64,000 bases of DNA from Pempheris klunzingeri. Taxonomy: Eukaryota; Chordata; Actinopteri; Acropomatiformes; Pempheridae. Of the stretch, positions 26,334 to 41,400 are shown piece by piece. The position numbers and the translations under genes are program-made. Where the stretch lies: positions 9,172,001-9,236,000 of the forward strand of contig NC_092022.1 in the NCBI RefSeq assembly GCF_042242105.1. Direction: 5' to 3'. The first letter of the stretch is position 1; every line of letters begins with the position of its first letter. The notes under the pieces are model-generated. The model did no database searches, was not told the DNA's origin, and was given only the letters and a program-made list of their open reading frames with translations.

Positions 26334-26345
26334 CGCGCATGCGCA
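26334..26345. promoter_or_regulatory. NRF1-type palindrome in the sycp2 promoter
   Basis: CGCGCATGCGCA matches the NRF1 consensus and lies about 90 bp upstream of the sycp2 start codon, in a CpG-containing patch. NRF1 sites are common in TATA-less promoters. Binding is inferred. Confidence 0.6.
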
Positions 26346-26488
26346 CAAACAAACGCTGTTCCACTTCAGTCTTAATAAAACTCATTGAGGCTCCTCAAAT
26401 GATTCATTCACTAGGATTATAAAAAAAAAGAGACTAAGCTAGTAGATTATAGTTAGGAGATGAAGAAGGACCTCAGCTTTCAATGAGA

Positions 26489-26530
26489 ATATAAATAATA
26501 ATGATAATAATAATATGATGATAATAATAC
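26489..26530. repeat. AAT/ATG-type simple repeat
   Basis: Imperfect AATAAT/GATAAT units lie between the sycp2 promoter and the ppp1r3d 3' end. Confidence 0.8.
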
Positions 26531-26556
26531 AAGCTGAACATTATGTGTAATTGTGC

Positions 26557-26562
26557 TTTATT
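26557..26562 (-). terminator. ppp1r3d polyadenylation signal
   Basis: AATAAA on the minus strand, about 590 bp after the ppp1r3d stop codon and about 310 bp before the sycp2 start. The two tandem genes are closely packed. Confidence 0.5.
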
Positions 26563-27147
26563 GTTATTAACAAAATAAGTATTCATTTGTGATTCATTAA
26601 AAGATTTTCAAATTGTATCTGTTGCATGGTTTGGACATTTGGTTTGACAACATTTGACTAAAAAATAAACTCTGAATACAGATTTTGCAGATCAAATTCC
26701 TGCATTGTAAAAAACTATTTTCTATGTCAAATACCCAGCTGGAAGAAAACAGTAGACTTAAGTGCATTAATTTCAGTTTCACTGAGTATTCTATACGCTC
26801 TATAGGCTTGGTGGGTGTCGCTTCCCACATTAAAGTGAAATTATTTTGAAATAGCCCGGAAAATCAAACGTTATAGTGCAATTTTTAAAAAGAAAACACA
26901 AAAGTAAAGTGGCACTAAAGCTGGTGTCAGGTATAAGTGCACTAGTGCTTGTTAATTTCACTCTGGTTAAGCCTGTCCAGAGTTAACAGTTCATCATGAG
27001 CCTAACTTGACACAAAGAAAGCATCTATTTGCAGTAGTCTAACAAAATGAAGATATTGTGTTACCAAACAATTATACATTTTAAAAGATCTTGCTGACAG
27101 CAGTCATAAAGTGCTACAAATGGATTCCTCTTCTTTCTGTCAGCATC

Positions 27148-28056
27148 CTAAATGAAGTGCACCATGCTATCCTCGCATTCTTTGGGCACAGTGAGCTTGT
27201 AGTTATGGCACACTAACTTATAATTCTCTCCATTATTGTTGTCCCAGTATTCAGCCCCACAGACTTTGTACTGGATGGCAAACTGTAACACTGCTCCCGG
27301 TTGCAGGAACGGAGGAACAGGCAGGTGGAAACGAAACGTATCACAACTGAGTTGTCCCCCTCCTCCTTCCCAGGTCTTGGTGACGGTGGACACCCAAGAA
27401 GCCTTTGTTTCTGTGCAGCTTTTCCACTCTGTAAACGAATAGCGAGCTGTGACATCTTTCTCAAAGTCTAAATTGAGGACCTGGGTGATTCCAATGACAC
27501 CCAGTTCAAAACACAACACTCTCTCTAGACACACTTTCTGAGTACTGAGACGCTGCAGGAATCCAGGCTGGTCTCCAGGTTGTTGGGCAAAAACCGGCTT
27601 CATGTATGGCAAGGATATCTCCAGGTGTTTTCCACCTGCCAGCTCCGCAGCCATCAACAATCTAAAGGTGACATGATGTGGTACAAATGGGTCCTCTCCA
27701 GATTTGAAAAGCCTGACATCCTCCAGGTCGAGCCCCAAGGAGTCAACAAACCGCACGCCAACATTTCTGCATGGCTTCTTCTTCTCTGCGGCGGAGGGCA
27801 GAGAGTGTGACCTTTCTCGGATGATGGGTTTAGGCGCAGGTTCGCAGGAGAGACTGCGGTGAAACTCTTGTTCCCTTGGCTGAGAGACTCTGGGGCTCGG
27901 GGGGCGGATTGGAATTGGCTTCTTTAGTGCATTCGGTTTGTCAGCTCGAAGCATTTCAGTCAGGTTGATAGTCATGCCGGGCCTTGAGCTGGACATTTGG
28001 TCCTCAGAGTGTGTTTGGGGAATCCTCTCATGTCCAATAAACCACCCTCTATCCAT
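27148..28056 (-). CDS. ppp1r3d: protein phosphatase 1 regulatory subunit 3D
   Basis: A glycogen-targeting subunit brings PP1 to glycogen to activate glycogen synthase. The whole protein (302 residues, the family's usual size) is in one exon, as in other PPP1R3D genes. The PP1-binding RVxF-type motif is at residues 100-105 (GVRFVD), followed by the family's SLGLDLEDVRLF. A CBM21 carbohydrate-binding domain covers about residues 170-288, with the signature WDNNNGENY at 271-279. The N-terminal third is Pro/Ser-rich with possible phosphorylation sites (RERSHSLPS). A splice acceptor just upstream (minus strand, about 28084) suggests at least one 5' UTR exon. It lies head-to-head with fam217b, as in mammals. 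Confidence 0.95.
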   Translation of the reverse strand: MDRGWFIGHERIPQTHSEDQMSSSRPGMTINLTEMLRADKPNALKKPIPIRPPSPRVSQPREQEFHRSLSCEPAPKPIIRERSHSLPSAAEKKKPCRNVGVRFVDSLGLDLEDVRLFKSGEDPFVPHHVTFRLLMAAELAGGKHLEISLPYMKPVFAQQPGDQPGFLQRLSTQKVCLERVLCFELGVIGITQVLNLDFEKDVTARYSFTEWKSCTETKASWVSTVTKTWEGGGGQLSCDTFRFHLPVPPFLQPGAVLQFAIQYKVCGAEYWDNNNGENYKLVCHNYKLTVPKECEDSMVHFI

Positions 28057-29284
28057 GATCTGTGAGAACTGCAGTCCTGCTCACCTGTAAGGAAAGTTTG
28101 TGAAGCATAATGCATTAGTATTGTCACATAGATCCCCCAAAATGTACTCTAATCAAAAGCATAATGACATTAGTGTACTCGTTTTACACACAAAATGCAT
28201 TATGTGCTGCAAATCTAATAAGAACAACAATGTTGTGACAAGACAGGAAAAGAGTGGGCGTGTGCTCTGGGACTACGTGCCTGAATGCAAACAGTCTACA
28301 ACACTCTCTGATCAGTTGCTGCATTACTGAAAATGCCTTTAATATGGTTCAATAGAGTTAGACGCTGACATCACCTCACCATATACAGATATGAAGCGTT
28401 AGTTACATCTAAGCTGCAGGATGTAGCCTAGGCTTGATCCTCCATTTAAAGTAGTGTTCATCACAGCTGCGCGTTTCCGTGCGTCATGGAGTCTCCACTG
28501 CTGGCCCCACGGCCACACGAGCTGATTTGTAAGTGGAGGCCGCCGTGATCACACCCCCCAAACACACAGACATGTCCGTGGCTTGCTTTATGTGGAGATC
28601 AGCTAACATGCGCGCAGTTAACAGGAAGCTCCACACGGGAGTTGAGTGTCACTGACGCTGCATGGGAGATTGAGTAACTTCAGATGAACAGCTGCATTTG
28701 CTCGCGTTATTTTTCAACTTCTTTCCATAAACGCAACATTGGCCGTTTCCACACTTGTATTCTCAGTGTTTATCAATAGCTAGTACACTCGCCGGAGAGC
28801 GTTTGCTTGTTTCGTTTGAAAGAGCGACCTGCGTGCCTGTACTGCAAGTCCCATGATGCACCTGTGACGCTCACTTCTACAAGCGGTGAGCCAGTCAGCA
28901 GCAGGTAAACAAACCTATCTGGCTGGGACGGCGAGCCAAACAAAGCGTATGCGCTGCATGGACGTGTTGCGTTTTTAATGGCGAGGAAGATGAGTGTCGA
29001 TTAAAAGATGCGTCTGTTGTCACTAATCCATTAAAACAATCGCTGAATTGTTCGTCGTCAGAGAGGCGAGTGGGCGATAAACAGAGGGACGAGTTTAACC
29101 TGCAGCGGAGAAACGACTGTCGACATCTGCGCATGATGCATTGCAGCACTTTTGAGAAAATGGGTGTTTTTAGCCTCATTCTCAGAATAGAGTATCTGAT
29201 CCGAGATGTCGGTTGGGTTCTTTAGCTACCGTATCATTTGATTGCGCTGGACTTAAAACAACATCCCCTCTGGCGACCTGCAGC
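28057..29284. promoter_or_regulatory. shared 5' region between ppp1r3d and fam217b
   Basis: This 1.2-kb gap separates the divergent start codons of ppp1r3d and fam217b. It becomes CpG-rich from about 28.45 to 29.2 kb, fitting a bidirectional CpG-type promoter with non-coding first exons on both strands. Exact transcription starts are not visible. The reverse-strand frame at 28895-29179 looks like chance in CpG-rich DNA. Confidence 0.5.
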
Positions 29285-31365
29285 ATGGGGCCCATCATGC
29301 AGGAACGCACAGCATCCACGGCACTGAAACGCGTCGTCTCCAAAGAGAAGATTCGGGTAAAAAATACAGAAAATAGCGGACCGGTAACCAGGTGGGAATC
29401 ATTTTACAGTGGCATGTCTAAGAAAAAAAAATTAACTTCGTCATGTTTTGCTGCAGACATAGATTTGAGACGAGCCTGACAAACGTCTGTCATGTCCCCA
29501 CAGCTCAAAAAAGGGAAACAAGATGAAGAAAGCAGTGGGCCAAATGACGAATGGCCTCCCAGGACCAGGTCAGGATAAGGACACACTGACAGCAGTGCAG
29601 AAGGTGAGTGAATGACATCCAGAGAAATCAGAGAGAGATAATGGTTCACCATCATTGTCCTCTGATGGGAAAGATTTAAGAGGAGCAGGACAGTGCTGAG
29701 AGCTATGTACTCAATTTCCATAATGATTGTTTTCCAGGGTGCACAGTCCAAAGGTGGCAGGGTCAAATCTGGCACCGCGCGGAATACAAGCAAACTCTCC
29801 AGGTATTTGTATGAAAGTGTTTGCAGTCTCACTGAATGCCTCAGGTACAGTAAATCCCTAAATCCCCAACAGCTCTTCCTCACACTCCTCTGTCTCTCTA
29901 CAGCCCCGAAGGAGAAGGAGATCTGAGACCTCATCTCCGCAAACAGTCTTCTGTGCACAGGAAAGAGGAGAAACGTGAAAACCAGCGGACGTCACAATGC
30001 AGCAATGAGCTACATCCGACTCGTGGGGGGATGGGGAAGAATCGGCGGGCCCTCTCCCTGCCTCTCTCCCCAATATCAGGGCTACGACACATGCCAGCGC
30101 ACCCCCTAACACACTCCCCAGCCCCCACCCCAGAGGCAATACAGCATCAGTACGACCAGAAGGATGTTGACACTGACAGTGCCAGTGATCTGTCAGACTC
30201 TGAGAGGCTGCCTGTGCTGCCTTCTCCCTGTACCCCCTGCACCCCCCCTCACCTCAACCTCCGGGCCGAGGTCATCAACACTAATGACTTCCCCCCGGAC
30301 TTCCCAGGACCCAGTGGGACTGTGGGTGATGAAGATGAGAGTGACAAACCCAGCTATAGTTACCCAGACTTTCTGCCTCCTCCCTTCAACAGCTGGAGCC
30401 TGAGACAGCTGGCAGTGTTTCTTCATACAGAGGGCCGTGGAGCCCCCCGGCCCAAGCCCGTAGGGCACTTGGAGAAGTACCTGGAGAGGCTGCTGCAGCT
30501 GGAGTGGCTCCAGATCCAAACAGTGCAAGCAGAGAGCAGCCGTCCGCCCGGGAGCCGTCTAAGGCCACAGGGTTTCCCCTCTGCCACCACAGCTCACCCA
30601 CCGCGGCCTCACACAGCTCCACCATCCCGACTAAACTCTCCCAAAGGGCTGCGACAGAGCCAGCGAGCCTTCCCATTCGCACCTGTCAACAACCTCCCAT
30701 CACCTGCCTCGGCCCAGCACCAGCACTCCCGCTTTCCAGTTTGCCCTCACTGCCACATCCGCTTCCCGCTGTGCAATGGCAGCTGCTCTGCGTATGCCTA
30801 CCAGCGCCACTCACGACTCAGCCCGCTGCTTGAGCGCCGAACCAGACCAGGGGCACCGGTGAAGAGGAGTAGCAGTGAGACCCGAGCGACCTCCACGGAA
30901 GGTAGGAGCCCAGGAGTACAAGGCGGAAGTGGTGGAGGAGGAGGAGGAGGAGGAGGAGGAGGAGGAGCCCAGACTCCAGTTAGCCCCTCAGCTGGAAAAG
31001 GCCATCTGAGGCACATGCAGGCCACAGGTAATGCCCGTAAGCAACCCCAAGAATCTGGAAGCAACCTTAACGGTAGAGGTCAGGTGAGGAAGAGCCGCGT
31101 CAGAGCTAACTCTGAGACAGATGTTAAAAAGGAGCCTAGTGGCAGTAAAGCAGCTGGTGCAGAAAAACGCGTGTTTGCTGCAAGTAAGAGAGAAATCATC
31201 ACCTCCAAGAGAGTAGACAGGGATTGGCAGAGGACAGAGGCAGGAGGTCAGGCCTCTAAGACTGCCATGAAAAGAGCTGCTAAAGAGCCGCAGCCTCTCT
31301 CCAAAGCACCACTTAATAGTAAGCAGAATGGCAAAACAAAAAATGTGCACTTTGTTGCAAAGTAA
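29285..31365 (+). CDS. fam217b: FAM217B family protein
   Basis: The function is unknown; no enzymatic domain is visible. Coding exons: 29285-29391, 29504-29603, 29738-29802, 29904-31365, about 577 residues. The conserved core is in the last exon: DSASDLSDSERLPVLPSP, then TPPHLNLRAEVI, YPDFLPPPFNSWSLRQLA and LEKYLERLLQLEWLQIQTVQ, which match human FAM217B in order. A Cys/His cluster follows (CPHCHIRFPLCNGSC), then a Gly homopolymer and a basic Lys/Ser-rich tail. The donor at 29391 was chosen because it alone keeps the next exon open; the nearer GT at 29357 would lead to a stop. An ATG at 29525 in the second exon is an alternative start in the same frame. Confidence 0.88.
30934..30966 (+). repeat. 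(GGA)n repeat coding a glycine run
   Basis: Eleven GGA triplets inside fam217b encode an uninterrupted glycine stretch that I do not recall in the human protein. It probably varies in length between alleles. Confidence 0.9.
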
Positions 31366-32748
31366 CCCCCATAGACCCACAGTATAGTGCTTTACATAGA
31401 GGTTATATGGTACAGGAGCTTGAATCTATGCCTGCTTTCTGTGTAATCTGTGTAATACTAACATGTTGTAACTGTTGTACGGCAGTCTAAATTAGTCAGT
31501 GGTGTACAGCCTTCAAAAGGTCAAAACTAACAAGTCGAGCAGCTAGAGTAGAGATAGACAGCTATGACTGCAAAGCATAATATCACATCTAAATAGAACA
31601 GTTCTATATACATATAGTATTTCATTCAAAATGTACATTAAGTATACAGTCATTATGTTGGAAGGTGTTTTGACAGAAGGCTCATCGTGACCCTCAAACA
31701 CCACTAGGAGTCTAAAAACGTAGCTTTCATGTGACTTGAACTCTGTTGCACTGCACTGTCATCTCTCAGTGTGCTACTGACGCTGAAATAGGCTAAAAAT
31801 AAGCATCTACTATACCACCGCACAGCTTTCAGCATACAGTAAGTAATCCATAGTGAAGTTTAACATACATTTTAGTCATTGAATACATCCATAGCCGTTA
31901 CTAGTGGAGTTTTTGATGTTGAAATGTATTTGTTTTCAATGCTCTTACTTTACTTGATGTTGCTGTTAATCTTTTCTTTGGTGCCTCATGTTTTAAGACA
32001 TACAGCACGTTGAGTTCAAACATCTTTGGCTGAAAAGAAGAAGGAGGCAACAAGTAGTGGCGTACCGCAGTAATGTAATTTGTTTCAGATATATGTGTGC
32101 AATGGTTTCAAAATTTTGGTTACAAGGGCTTTTCTTGTTTGAACAGCTTGAATTGTAGTCTCTGATAATATGCTGTATTTTGCATAGAGCTGAGCTCTTT
32201 CATATTGAAGACAGTGTAATGTTTGCTACGAATGTAAATGCATATTTTTCCAAATTTTATATACCATAGTTATATTTCTGAAACGTGTTGTGGTTGACTT
32301 GTATTCATCATTTCAATCATTATTATGTTTACATTGTCATGCACTGAAAAGAAAATATTTAGTGAAAGAGCTGAATGTAACTTAATGTCTGCTGTGAGTC
32401 AAGGGAATTTCAACACATCATCGCTGTAACATGATCATGTTTTACATATCACCTCCATATTCCACTGCATACTTGAGGTGTTTAGGTCACTGTGTTTACA
32501 TTAAACCATCTATTTCTGTTTGTTGTGATTTACCATGTGCACTTGATTCATGGGAACACTACATTAATGTAAATAATGTGATATTATTCAGATTGCACCT
32601 CTTAATATTCATGTAAAGTATCAAAGCCATAGATAAGGGGCCAGGAGTGGCAATGTTATTATAATGTGTACATCATGTTGACACGCACGCAGGAAGATTG
32701 TGGTATGTATTTTCTCAATGTTGAATGCAAGTATTTGTAAGGCATAGA

Positions 32749-32754
32749 AATAAA
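32749..32754 (+). terminator. fam217b polyadenylation signal
   Basis: AATAAA about 1.4 kb after the fam217b stop. The interval 31366-32748 is read as a long AT-rich 3' UTR. Open frames in it are short and unsupported. Confidence 0.6.
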
Positions 32755-32827
32755 TGTTTTGCACTCAAGGAACATTGATCAGGTGATCATTCTTTGCAAC
32801 ACAAATTGTGCGCAGCTCACAACTTTC

Positions 32828-32833
32828 TTTATT
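32828..32833 (-). terminator. ttll9 polyadenylation signal
   Basis: AATAAA on the minus strand, about 280 bp after the ttll9 stop and only 74 bp beyond the oppositely directed fam217b signal. Confidence 0.55.
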
Positions 32834-33111
32834 ACTGAGACACTGCTAAAACCATCATTCATAAGCAAAACATTTTTATACCAATGTGCTTGTCTTTGAA
32901 CTCAGCAATTTAAAGTATGACAACATTTTGTTCGAAGTAGTAGTCATTTGCATACTCAACCTAGGTGCTTGACATTTCATTAGATCATCACAGAGCTCAT
33001 TTTGTGTGAAATATCACTAATAATTTACAGTTATATGTGCTCAGTGGACAGTGTCTTCTCTCAAACACATACCAATTACTGTAGCGGTAGGCTATAAACA
33101 TGATGAGTGTG

Positions 33112-36909
<3,798 letters not shown>

Positions 36910-37019
36910 ACTATGAAATATCATATATATTCAACTACTAGATGAAACTTATGTGTAAGAAAAAAGTACTATCTAGCATTAGTTAGCAGTTAGCTACTTA
37001 GCTGGTGCTGTTGACAACT

Positions 37020-37033
37020 GTTGCCACGGTAAC
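37020..37033. promoter_or_regulatory. RFX X-box upstream of ttll9
   Basis: GTTGCCACGGTAAC fits the X-box consensus GTNRCC-N2-RGYAAC in both half sites. It lies 111 bp upstream of the ttll9 start codon, where RFX factors typically act on ciliary genes. Confidence 0.8.
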
Positions 37034-38401
37034 CGCATCTGCTAGTGTGTTCTCCTTAGCATTCCGGAGCACCTGGGAGCAACAGACAGTTTGTAGCTAA
37101 GGTTCCGCGACACATCAAAGCCTAAATTAAACCTGTATCAATGAATATGCGCGTTTATTATTTAATTATTATTTGAAACATTATGTCAAAAAAGAAAAAA
37201 AAAATGGCTGGGCTCTGCATGTCAATTTTGGGGTAGATTTTTCATGATTCATACATGACGTTGACATTTATTTCAGAGGTCTAAAAGAGTTATCGTACTT
37301 TGAGATGAAGCAATTAGTCTTAATTAGTCTTCTCAGGTTTGAGTTGACAGTTACAGTGTCATACAGTATTAGTAGACTGGATAAAAGCTACTGCAATCAT
37401 GAATGCTGGGTATTTAATCATATTAAATCGCAGTAAAAACGTCACATCTATCATCAGTCCTAAACTTTACTGTAAAACCACCACTTAGTGGCGCCAAAGC
37501 CTCATCTAACTGAGTGGAGAGCCGCCTCAGTTTGTAGCATGTGTTGATTCAATCCATTTGTTTCTCCTCAAAAATTGTTGTGATTTTTTTCTTTCAGCAT
37601 TAGAAATCCCCTACATAATCAAAGCAGGTTGCACATCAGCTTATTTATCTATACGCATCCTATTATCTATGTTAAGTTAGCATTTTTGAGACATGTGAAT
37701 GGGGCCTAACTAGGTTTGAGGTCACAATTAGGTCTTGCTTTCACTTTGCAGTTTACCATTTTACCATCCCAGTGATTTACTATGATAGGAAGATTATGAA
37801 ATAAAGAAAACAGCCTGAGCAGGAGGAGAGCCAGGTCTTATTTTAACCTTTGACCTGAAATTTTTTGGTACATTAACAAAACACACTGCCCTACACATTC
37901 ACCCCATCCCAAATATGGTTAATGGACTGTATATAATGTGTTTGTGTTTCTTGATGAAGCCTGTCATTGTTTCAGCATGCTACTTGTGTCACTGAACCTT
38001 TTTTTTGTTGTTTATGTTATAAAACTATGCCCAGTGTGGGATTCTTCCTCGTTTGTGAATGACAAAGCACGCAAAATCTACAGCCAGTTCATAAAAACAT
38101 TTACATTCATTGTTTTAAACAGCTCGTTTTCATTTCCGTGCAGAGCTCAATAAATTGGTGGATAACACCTCCCACAGTGATAGCTGCACCTTTTTATTTC
38201 TCAGCCACCCACCATTAATCAAACGCTTAACCACACTTTAGACAAAAGTAGTCAAAACAAGCTAGAATTAAGGAGGCTTTAAATTGAATTCGGATGTATA
38301 GCTTGGTTAGCTACCAGAGTTTCCACAAGAATGCAGGCCAGACCTTTCAGCAGTGTCAAATAGGATTGGATCACTCTACTAGCTGAGTCCAAACTCTCCA
38401 A

Positions 38402-38433
38402 CCCCCCACCCCCCCACCCCCACCCCCACCCCC
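38402..38433. repeat. C-rich block with G-quadruplex/i-motif potential
   Basis: Five runs of five to seven C residues are each separated by a single A, so the complementary strand has five G-runs that could fold into a G-quadruplex. Confidence 0.8.
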
Positions 38434-41400
38434 ATGCAGATAAGCTGTATCATTTCATGGAACTTATAGCTATTACATAAAATACCACTACAACCAATGA
38501 TTTTCTGCTAAGTGCTGTCATACTAAAGTACTGGCATTATTTATCCTTTTAACTATAGCAGAGAGGCAAGACAGACAAGAGAATCTAGTAAATGTGGCAC
38601 TTCTAATAACATATTTCATATCCAAAACAGCTGGCTTTACGAGGGCATCAGTTGTCTTTCAGACTTCATCAACATCATATGCTTGGATGAGCCGCAGACA
38701 AGAAATATGCACTTAGGTGTCTCTGTTTTTATCATGTTTACTTTAGACGAGATGCACGTGCATGTCAATAAATATTTCAATCCCCTCCAGATCAACTGTG
38801 GTTGTCATATATAATGACGGCTGGTTGGAATAAACAAGAATGTGATTGTAGCAATCAATCAAAATATCTAACTTTGGCAGGTGGAGGATTGATAACTGAC
38901 ACATTTTCCAAATAGATACACAGATATCAAATTTGCCCAGATATGCAAATGTTAAGGCCATCTGAGCAGGTTTTAATTTCTCAGCTGCTCACAGTTATGC
39001 AAATATCTCTACTTTTACAGGAAGATCATTTCAGACAACCACAAATCTCGTTGTTCAACACAATATAAACATGTTACTGAATTATGCCATCATACATTGC
39101 TTTGCTTTACAAAACCATTTAGTCCTTTGCCAGAAGTTTCCAGTTTTCATCTACACCACCAACGCTGCATTGCAAATTCCATTTTCAAGTTTAGTACTTT
39201 ATGCCTCATAAAACACAACAGCACAGTCCTTAGAGCACAGTTTTCACTCCATGCTTTTCAAAATCCAGCCTCTGCAAAACTCTGTTTCTTAAACCCAAAT
39301 AATCGCATAAACCACAAGTGCCAAGGAGGGGTTAATCTTTCAGCAAGCCTTTATTTTGAGGCCGATTTCCTGCATTTGTGTCTGTGTGACAATTTCTGGT
39401 TTGGCAGTCATCCCTCCAGAAAATTCAGAAATCAGTCTGTAGTAGTAGCTGCACCTATTATACTTATAATTCTGGCTAACCACATAGTTTTTTTGTCCTT
39501 ATGCAACATGAAGAAACGACTCCCCGATCACCAGTATCTTGGAATAGAAATTGTTTTTGAGGATTAACCCATGGGTTTGCCTCTTTCAAACTAAAAGCTT
39601 AGTTTGACAAAGATGATTTCACAACAATGTGGGTTTTGCATAAATCTCCATTCTCTCAACACCACCACTAACTGTGAAGCATCACGTAGGTCATATAATT
39701 TCCAGGGACCGATAGTCATCGGTCCAGGTAAACCAAATACTCCTCAACAGCAACCGCAAAGCAGTAAATCTGTGGCATCCAGGGGCAGCGGCTGTTACTC
39801 ATAAAGGGGGCATCTTGCTGACTTTAATACAATAACTCTCACCTTGGAATCATGCTCTGTTTGGTGGCCATTGGTTATTCTGCGGTCTAAGTACCATGTT
39901 CAAGCCCTTCTTCACAGGAAGAGGAAACACCTCTGGTGTGTCACTGATTCAGGTCAAGGAAGAAGGTAAGTAAGGGCGAAGCTTTGAAGCATGAAACGAT
40001 AAAAGGGGCAATGGGACTGAGTCACTATGTGCCATCTGTACACTGTAGTGTGCCAGGAAATGGCATAGTGTGACGTCAAACCTAAATCTGTCCCACTGAT
40101 ATAACAAGTAATAAACTTCTCCTGATCTTTAAGAGGGTAGGACAGGAATAAAGAATATATTGAAAAACAGTTTTCATGTGTCAGTGGCTCTACAGTTGAT
40201 ATTCACTTCCTTTCTGTGCTTGATTTACTTACCCATATCAGATGTGCAGAGCCATTTTACGTAGCAGTTCCTCATATTCATTTCAACAGGCTTACATATC
40301 TGCAGCCTCGGAGATGTCAGTGCCACCTGTTTATTGTTTCGCCGCTCCCTCGCTCAGTAGCTCCACAGCACACCAGCGGTAATGAGTTTGCAAATCCCCA
40401 GGCTTTGCACACCCCAAAATGTTTTCTAGAGAAACATAAAAGAGGCCAAGAAAAACAGGACAAAGTGGCAGATGGAAACCTCATGAAATGCTTTTACATT
40501 CTCTGTTGTCGCCCAGTTAAACCAGGAATACTCCGTGATAGTTAGGGCAACTACTGTATAAGCAACACTACAAAAGCAGATGTAGACAGACAGAAAGTAG
40601 CCATGCAGTACTTACAGTGTGGTCTAATGTGAAACCATATGTCAGACTTCTTGAGGTTAAGTGCGGAGAAGAAGAGATGGAAAAAACTAAGACTCTGTAC
40701 AATTATTGCAGTGATGTGGAAAATAATATCAGACATGTCCTTGGTTGGCCAAATGTGAATTTATACACGGCATTGCTAATAAACATGAGGTAAACAATTT
40801 CGGTAGTAAAATGTGTTGCATAATGCAATGAGAATAAAGTGAAATGAGGCATATTGTTAGGTTTTACACATCAATCTATTTTTATTGCCTTCTTTGGCCA
40901 AACCAGCGTAGGCCCAGTAAGGATATTTTGCACCATGCTTTAAACTTTTGATCATATGAAATCACACTTCAACGTCAGATTCATCCGCCTCAGGTTGTAA
41001 AAGGTCTTTCACTCAAAAACCTGAAATGAAAGATACCTTGAAAGCACGCATGTACCGTGTGACTGCTAAACCACATGCAGTCAAGTTTGCGATAGCACTC
41101 TGTCTCCAGAACTCTGGTCAGGAGGAGGAAAACAGAATATGGTCTTCATTTATCTGGAATTTTTTATCTGGAAGTTTCCCAGCTTTGGGAATGCGCCAAA
41201 GAATTGGGGTATGGCACAAACCCCTAGCCTTGGGGAATTTGGGAGGGAACCAGAGGGCAGTCATGAGTCAGACAGATCTGGGTTTACTGGTTGCCTCTGT
41301 AGCAAAGTACATACAAATCCATTGTATGTATCCCAGAGAGTGAGGTGGTTTGGTGAACACTGTGGGGGACTTTGGATCATCTAAATAAAAACCCCAACAA

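Noticed and set aside
30798-31064. Reverse-strand ORF with a proline run
   Set aside because: Antisense shadow of the fam217b GGA repeat.
39097-39567. 156-codon + strand ORF
   Set aside because: No family resemblance, no splice or promoter context, and composition like translated AT-rich DNA.
41026-41343. 105-codon + strand ORF
   Set aside because: No recognisable domain; overlapping frames of similar length suggest chance.
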